From assembly GCA_964247055.1 (NCBI GenBank), contig OZ176057.1:3038001-3102000 (forward strand): DNA of 64,000 bases, given 5' to 3'. Shown piece by piece: positions 59,906 through 64,000 of this stretch. This DNA comes from Paragordius varius (taxonomy: Eukaryota > Nematomorpha). The stretch's first letter is position 1, and each line of letters starts with the position of its first letter. Below the pieces are notes generated by a model. It ran no database searches. It saw only the letters and a program-made list of their open reading frames with translations, and was not told where the DNA came from. Both the position numbers and the translations under genes were made by a program.

Positions 59906-62100
59906 TGAATCCATTTTTTATATCCTGATTTATTCCTGGCCTGACCCCGGTTTTCGCTAGTTTTTTCATTTCTTGGGTACTTGGGTTACCTTTGTATAGA
60001 TATGCGAGAATGTCTGTTCCCATACCTTACGAAACTATAAGGCGGTTTCCTGCGCATAGTAAATCATATGATTCTTCAACCTCATTTCTTAATAATATAT
60101 AAGTTTGCGAAAGATCAATCCAATAATTACTTCTAGAGCTGCTTAAAATTTTTACTTTGCTCATCCACCCTCGTTTGTTCAACTGTTCCTTCTTTGTTCA
60201 ATTTTAAACCTTAACACCATATTAATACTGCTCCTTGTGTTTCTTCCTCTATAGGTTTGATGGTTAACCTTGGCAATGAATCTGCTAAGCTTTTACTGCC
60301 TATGTAAATAATATTATAGTCAGAAGCAAATATTTTCAAAATTCATCTTAATAACTTACTATTATTGATTTGGTTAAATCTTTTTGATAAACGAATAATT
60401 TCTAGGGGTTTGTGATCGAGTTTAACTCAAATCTTCTTCCGCATATAAAAAGTTTTAAATTTCCACATAAGATAGTCCTAGTCTCTTTTCCAATTATGCG
60501 AAATAATGTTTTCCTGCCGTTGAGCATTTTTTAGAAAGATAGCCAATAGGTCTTTTGCCTTCTGGAGTTTTGTGTGAAGGTATTCCACCAAACCGTTCCG
60601 AAGCATCTGTCTCAACAATTATTGGGATTTTGGGGTTGAAAAAAAAGTTATATTATTTCCTACTAATAATTATGCCTTTCGGAAAATATCATCATGTGTG
60701 GATACACCATTGCTGTTTAGTACCGGTTCAAGTAGCTGGCCTACTGGATTAGTCAGAGTTGGTCTGAATGAAGCGTGGAAATTTAATAACCTAAAAAAGA
60801 TCTAAGGCTGGTTTTTTCCTTAGGGGTTAGCATTCATGGATGTCTTTGATCTCATTGCTTGATGGCTCTATACTTTTCTCCGAGATGACATATCCATATT
60901 CAACTTCAGATTAAAAAGTTTTATTTTCTGATTTTTAGGCCTATGTGATTCACATTTATTAGATTGGATTTTTATAATGTTGTTCATATGTTTTCCCTGT
61001 TACAATTAATCCTCTATATACCGCTTTCCCTTTACATCCTCTTATAATTTGCTGAAAAAAACTAGGAGCACAGGAAAGCCAAAATGGTACTTAAAAAACC
61101 AAAGAGGAATAGATATTGTAAGGATATGTTGAGAGCCCAGATGCAATATGTATTTGGAAAGCTTCTCGTAATTGAAATTTAATGATCAAATTAATGTGTG
61201 CAATAAATATGGCGGAGTTTGAATTATTTATTAATCAATACCTTGTAGATTATAATAACTAACGGACTGTACCAACAAATTTTTAATTGTTTGGAGTCAA
61301 TGGGTTTAATGATTTTTAAATATTTTCATCTCAGTGCACATTTTTTCTTGCAGTACATACCCTACCCCTACTATTATTTCTCTGTAACTTGGGTGGCCCT
61401 TCCAACAACCTAATAATATTCGAATATAGCTAGAAAATCATAGTATATGTCATCTGTGTAATTATTTTGTAGGAAAGAGGATATCAAATAGATCTAATCA
61501 ATCCATCTCAAAAAAGAGGACTGATCTATGTTAAACAGGTGCTAACCTTTATATTATTATAGACACTTATACCGTGATTCTCCCTATGATATGTTTATCA
61601 TTGTTATCATATGTATTTATTTGAAAAAGTTTCAATTTAGGTTTTTCATAATCGGCACCAAGTTTCATTGTTTATTAGGGGTATATCTACCCCCGTGTCG
61701 AATAACATTTCGACACATTTTTCGTTTATTTACAATAATTTAAGGTTTTTAATTTAATTTATTTACACACCTAATACTAGGCAGCGAAAAGGTGTAATCT
61801 ATGGAATCGGTAACATTCAATTTGAATGCAGGACTCATCCTGATTGATGGTAGCAACTACATTGAGATCATCCTTTATTGGGGGAGGGGGAAGGGTGGGG
61901 GCTTCTTATGTAACATCTTTTATTGATCGTGTAGATTATTATTTTCCATTAATATATTATCGTTATTCTCACTATTAATATATTTATTATAGATCGAACC
62001 CTCGCCGTGTAGAAACCAAGTAGGAGTTCTCTTAAGCTAGGGCTAGGCTGCTTACCCTATATAAGCTTACCTGCCGATGATCAAGGGCTTTAGGATGCCG

Positions 62101-62605
62101 AAACCTCTATATCAAGTTTTTTTATCTTTGATCTTGCAGATAATATCTCTAATCAGTGCTATGCCTTGGAAATTTAGTCATCACTTAAAATATAGGGTTA
62201 AATGATAATTGGTAGGTTGTAACTATATCACTAACTTAGAAATATCTGGAGCCAAAAATTAAAATTATAATTCTGTTGCTCTTTAATCCCTGTTATATAA
62301 AAAAATATAAATTGACAACCCAATTTTTATCTCAACTTTCCCGCCAATTTTTTCGGTAAGTTCTAAATCGCAAAAATAAAAAACAAATTATGGTCAAGTT
62401 TAATATAATTGTTTCCTTAATTTATATAGCGAAAATTATCTAGTCAAATAGTTGTGTCGTACGATGAAGGACCCGAAACTAGTTAAATTTGTTGAGAGAT
62501 ATTAAAATGTTATAATTTTAAATATTTTATCAACTCACAGATATAAATGTTATGTAATAAAAATATTAAGTTATAGTTAAATAGTAAGGATAATTGTACA
62601 CACTT

Positions 62606-62641
<36 letters not shown>

Positions 62642-63014
62642 ATTTAATAATATATGGCAAATCAGGAATACGCTAATAAAGTTAAATAAACTACAATTTT
62701 ATTTTTGGTTATTCTATGGAATTCATTCGATGGAAAATATATTAAGTTTTTTCAATCAGACTTCATCTATTAAGTTTACGTTTTAAAATTACGTTATACT
62801 GTAATATTCAACTTTTTGTATGGGGCCAAGGAGAGCAAAAATGTAATAATAATATATTTTTTACCAAAAAATTTTAATATAATAAACCTAAATAAAATCA
62901 GATCCAAAAAGATAATTGCCTAAAATAAAAATTTTGATATAATTATTATATCAATAAAAATCACATTAATTTTTTAATAAATTTGGAAGATTGAAAATTG
63001 AATGCCATGAAACC
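62101..63014. other. AT-rich DNA upstream of the last gene
   Basis: It contains a (TA)n run at 62609-62640. No exon was recognised. Confidence 0.4.
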
Positions 63015-63022
63015 TATATAAG
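63015..63022 (+). promoter_or_regulatory. Candidate TATA box (TATATAAG)
   Basis: TATATAAG lies 42-49 bp before the ATG at 63064. This implies a very short 5' untranslated region, common in highly expressed secreted-protein genes. Confidence 0.5.
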
Positions 63023-63063
63023 GATGCGTTATTTAAATAAAATTTATCTTTTTTTTAAATAAA

Positions 63064-63262
63064 ATGCGAACGTTTGTGTGCATCATTTCCTTATGTCTTG
63101 TCATTGTTAAAGTTTCCTCCGGAGGTATATATTTAGGTTATTGCCCAAAACCTCAAATATATTATATAACTAAAAGAAATTCAAAAAATTCATACAACAC
63201 GAACCTACATTATTTGTATAGAAATTGTTTTTAAAATGTAATTTTAAAGACCTTTGTCAGCA

Positions 63263-63303
<41 letters not shown>

Positions 63304-64000
63304 CGAGGGGGATGTGGATGCGGTGCCAAGCCAGATGTAACCAAAGAATTAATTACAGAAGTAGCAGAGATAGATCAGTCCACAGAAGCTACGAAACGTC
63401 CAAATCGACCTTGGCTACCATGGAGAAGAACTACTATTTCACCTACATGTAAACCTCATCCTCCGCGACATACAACTGAAGAACAGATAACAGAAGAAAC
63501 TACTATTCGTCACACAAAACCTACAAGACCGACGAAACCCCCAGGGTCTACTACCACGTTTCCCACAACATCAAAATCGACTGAAACTGAAGAAACTACT
63601 TGCTCAACACGACCGACTCGATTAACAAGACCAAGCCGACCAACTTGTCACACAAGACCAAGGCCTACAAAACCAATTTGTACAACACGACCAACCCGGC
63701 CCACAAAACCAACCCGACCGACGAAACCAACCTGCACCACACGACCAACTTGTCCCACAAGACCAACCCGGCCCACAAAACCAACCCGACCGACGAAACC
63801 AACCTGTCCCACGCGACATACTCGGCCCACAAGACCAACCCGACCTACAAAACCAACCTGCACCACACGACCAACCCGGCCCACAAGACCAACTCGACCC
63901 ACAAAACCAACCCGACCTACGAAACCAACCTGTCCCACAAGACCAACCCGGCCCACAAAACCAACCCGACCTCCAAAACCGACTTGCCCCACACGACCAA
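63064..64000 (+). CDS. Secreted Thr/Pro/Arg/Lys repeat protein, 5' part (runs off the window)
   Basis: Exon 1 (63064-63124) encodes a signal peptide, MRTFVCIISLCLVIVKVSS. A 183-nt intron containing a TA microsatellite (63125-63307) is removed in phase 1. Exon 2 then reads GGCGCGAKPDVTKELITEVA, a Thr/Pro-rich linker with acidic ETEE and TTEEQITEET patches, and from about 63600 a repeat domain built on TRPTRPTKPT blocks with a Cys every 15 or so residues (KPTCTTRPT, KPTCPTRPT). The repeat is strongly basic and Thr-rich, so it is a candidate for heavy O-glycosylation and disulphide cross-linking. Function is unknown. By composition it could be a mucin-like, cuticular, silk or salivary-sheath-type protein. 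GC is high only in the repeat. The end is beyond 64000. Confidence 0.75.
63268..63301. repeat. (TA)n microsatellite forming the 3' end of an intron
   Basis: The TA run ends a few bases before the acceptor AG at 63306-63307. The intron therefore has an alternating TA tract where a polypyrimidine tract is usual. Confidence 0.85.

Larger units (their letters stand above)
54950..62100 (-). mobile_element. Ty3/Gypsy retroelement fossil (older, minus strand)
   Basis: Parts seen in minus-strand order: a protease motif (MLFDTGVDIPLI) near 61.7 kb, reverse transcriptase and RNase H remnants about 61.4-60.2 kb, and integrase zinc-binding and core remnants on the far side of the inserted element, down to about 55 kb. 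It is heavily degraded, with many breaks. A second Gypsy element is inserted into it, so it is the older of the two. LTRs were not recognised, and the outer limits are approximate. Confidence 0.6.

Overview
The window is very AT-rich eukaryotic DNA, almost certainly from an arthropod and probably an insect. It carries a Spaetzle-type cystine-knot cytokine gene, a nucleoporin Nup58 gene, and two or three small secreted-protein genes, one resembling the insect MBF2 family. All are split by GT-AG introns and separated by transposon-rich DNA. There is no bacterial-style gene packing. I saw no rRNA, tRNA or CRISPR array.

Layout. 0-5 kb: a foldback repeat and a decayed hAT transposon. 5.2-7.9 kb: a four-exon Spaetzle gene with a hAT MITE in an intron. 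8.3-9.5 kb: a degenerate, unusually GC-rich coding-like stretch. 12.5-15 kb: a Tc1-type MITE with another transposon nested in it. 15.8-21.6 kb: two piggyBac-like MITEs flanking a secreted-protein gene on the minus strand. 22-29.6 kb: a cluster of four Tc1-type elements, one encoding a transposase, inserted into a duplicated host segment. 29.8-33 kb: a large foldback and a satellite of about 165 bp. 34.8-36.6 kb: the 3' part of Nup58 with an apparent 24-nt intron. 36.6-41.3 kb: foldback and tandem-repeat-ended MITEs. 41.3-45.7 kb: MBF2-like exons on the minus strand. 47.1-52.6 kb: three hAT elements, one complete with its 8-bp target duplication. 53-54.6 kb: more Tc1-type MITEs. 55-62 kb: two nested, decayed Ty3/Gypsy retroelement fossils. 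63-64 kb: the start of a secreted Thr/Pro/Arg/Lys repeat protein that runs off the end.

The most unusual system is the Tc1/mariner-like family whose terminal inverted repeats are tandem arrays of a 21-bp unit. Its target site (TA) can be read directly by comparing occupied and empty copies of one 96-bp host segment. A second family has the same outer ends and the same 21-bp period but a different repeat sequence. The host genes are not functionally linked to each other. Spaetzle would act in Toll signalling, Nup58 in the nuclear pore, and the others are secreted proteins of unknown role. Exon boundaries were inferred by eye from splice signals and reading-frame phase, without transcript data.
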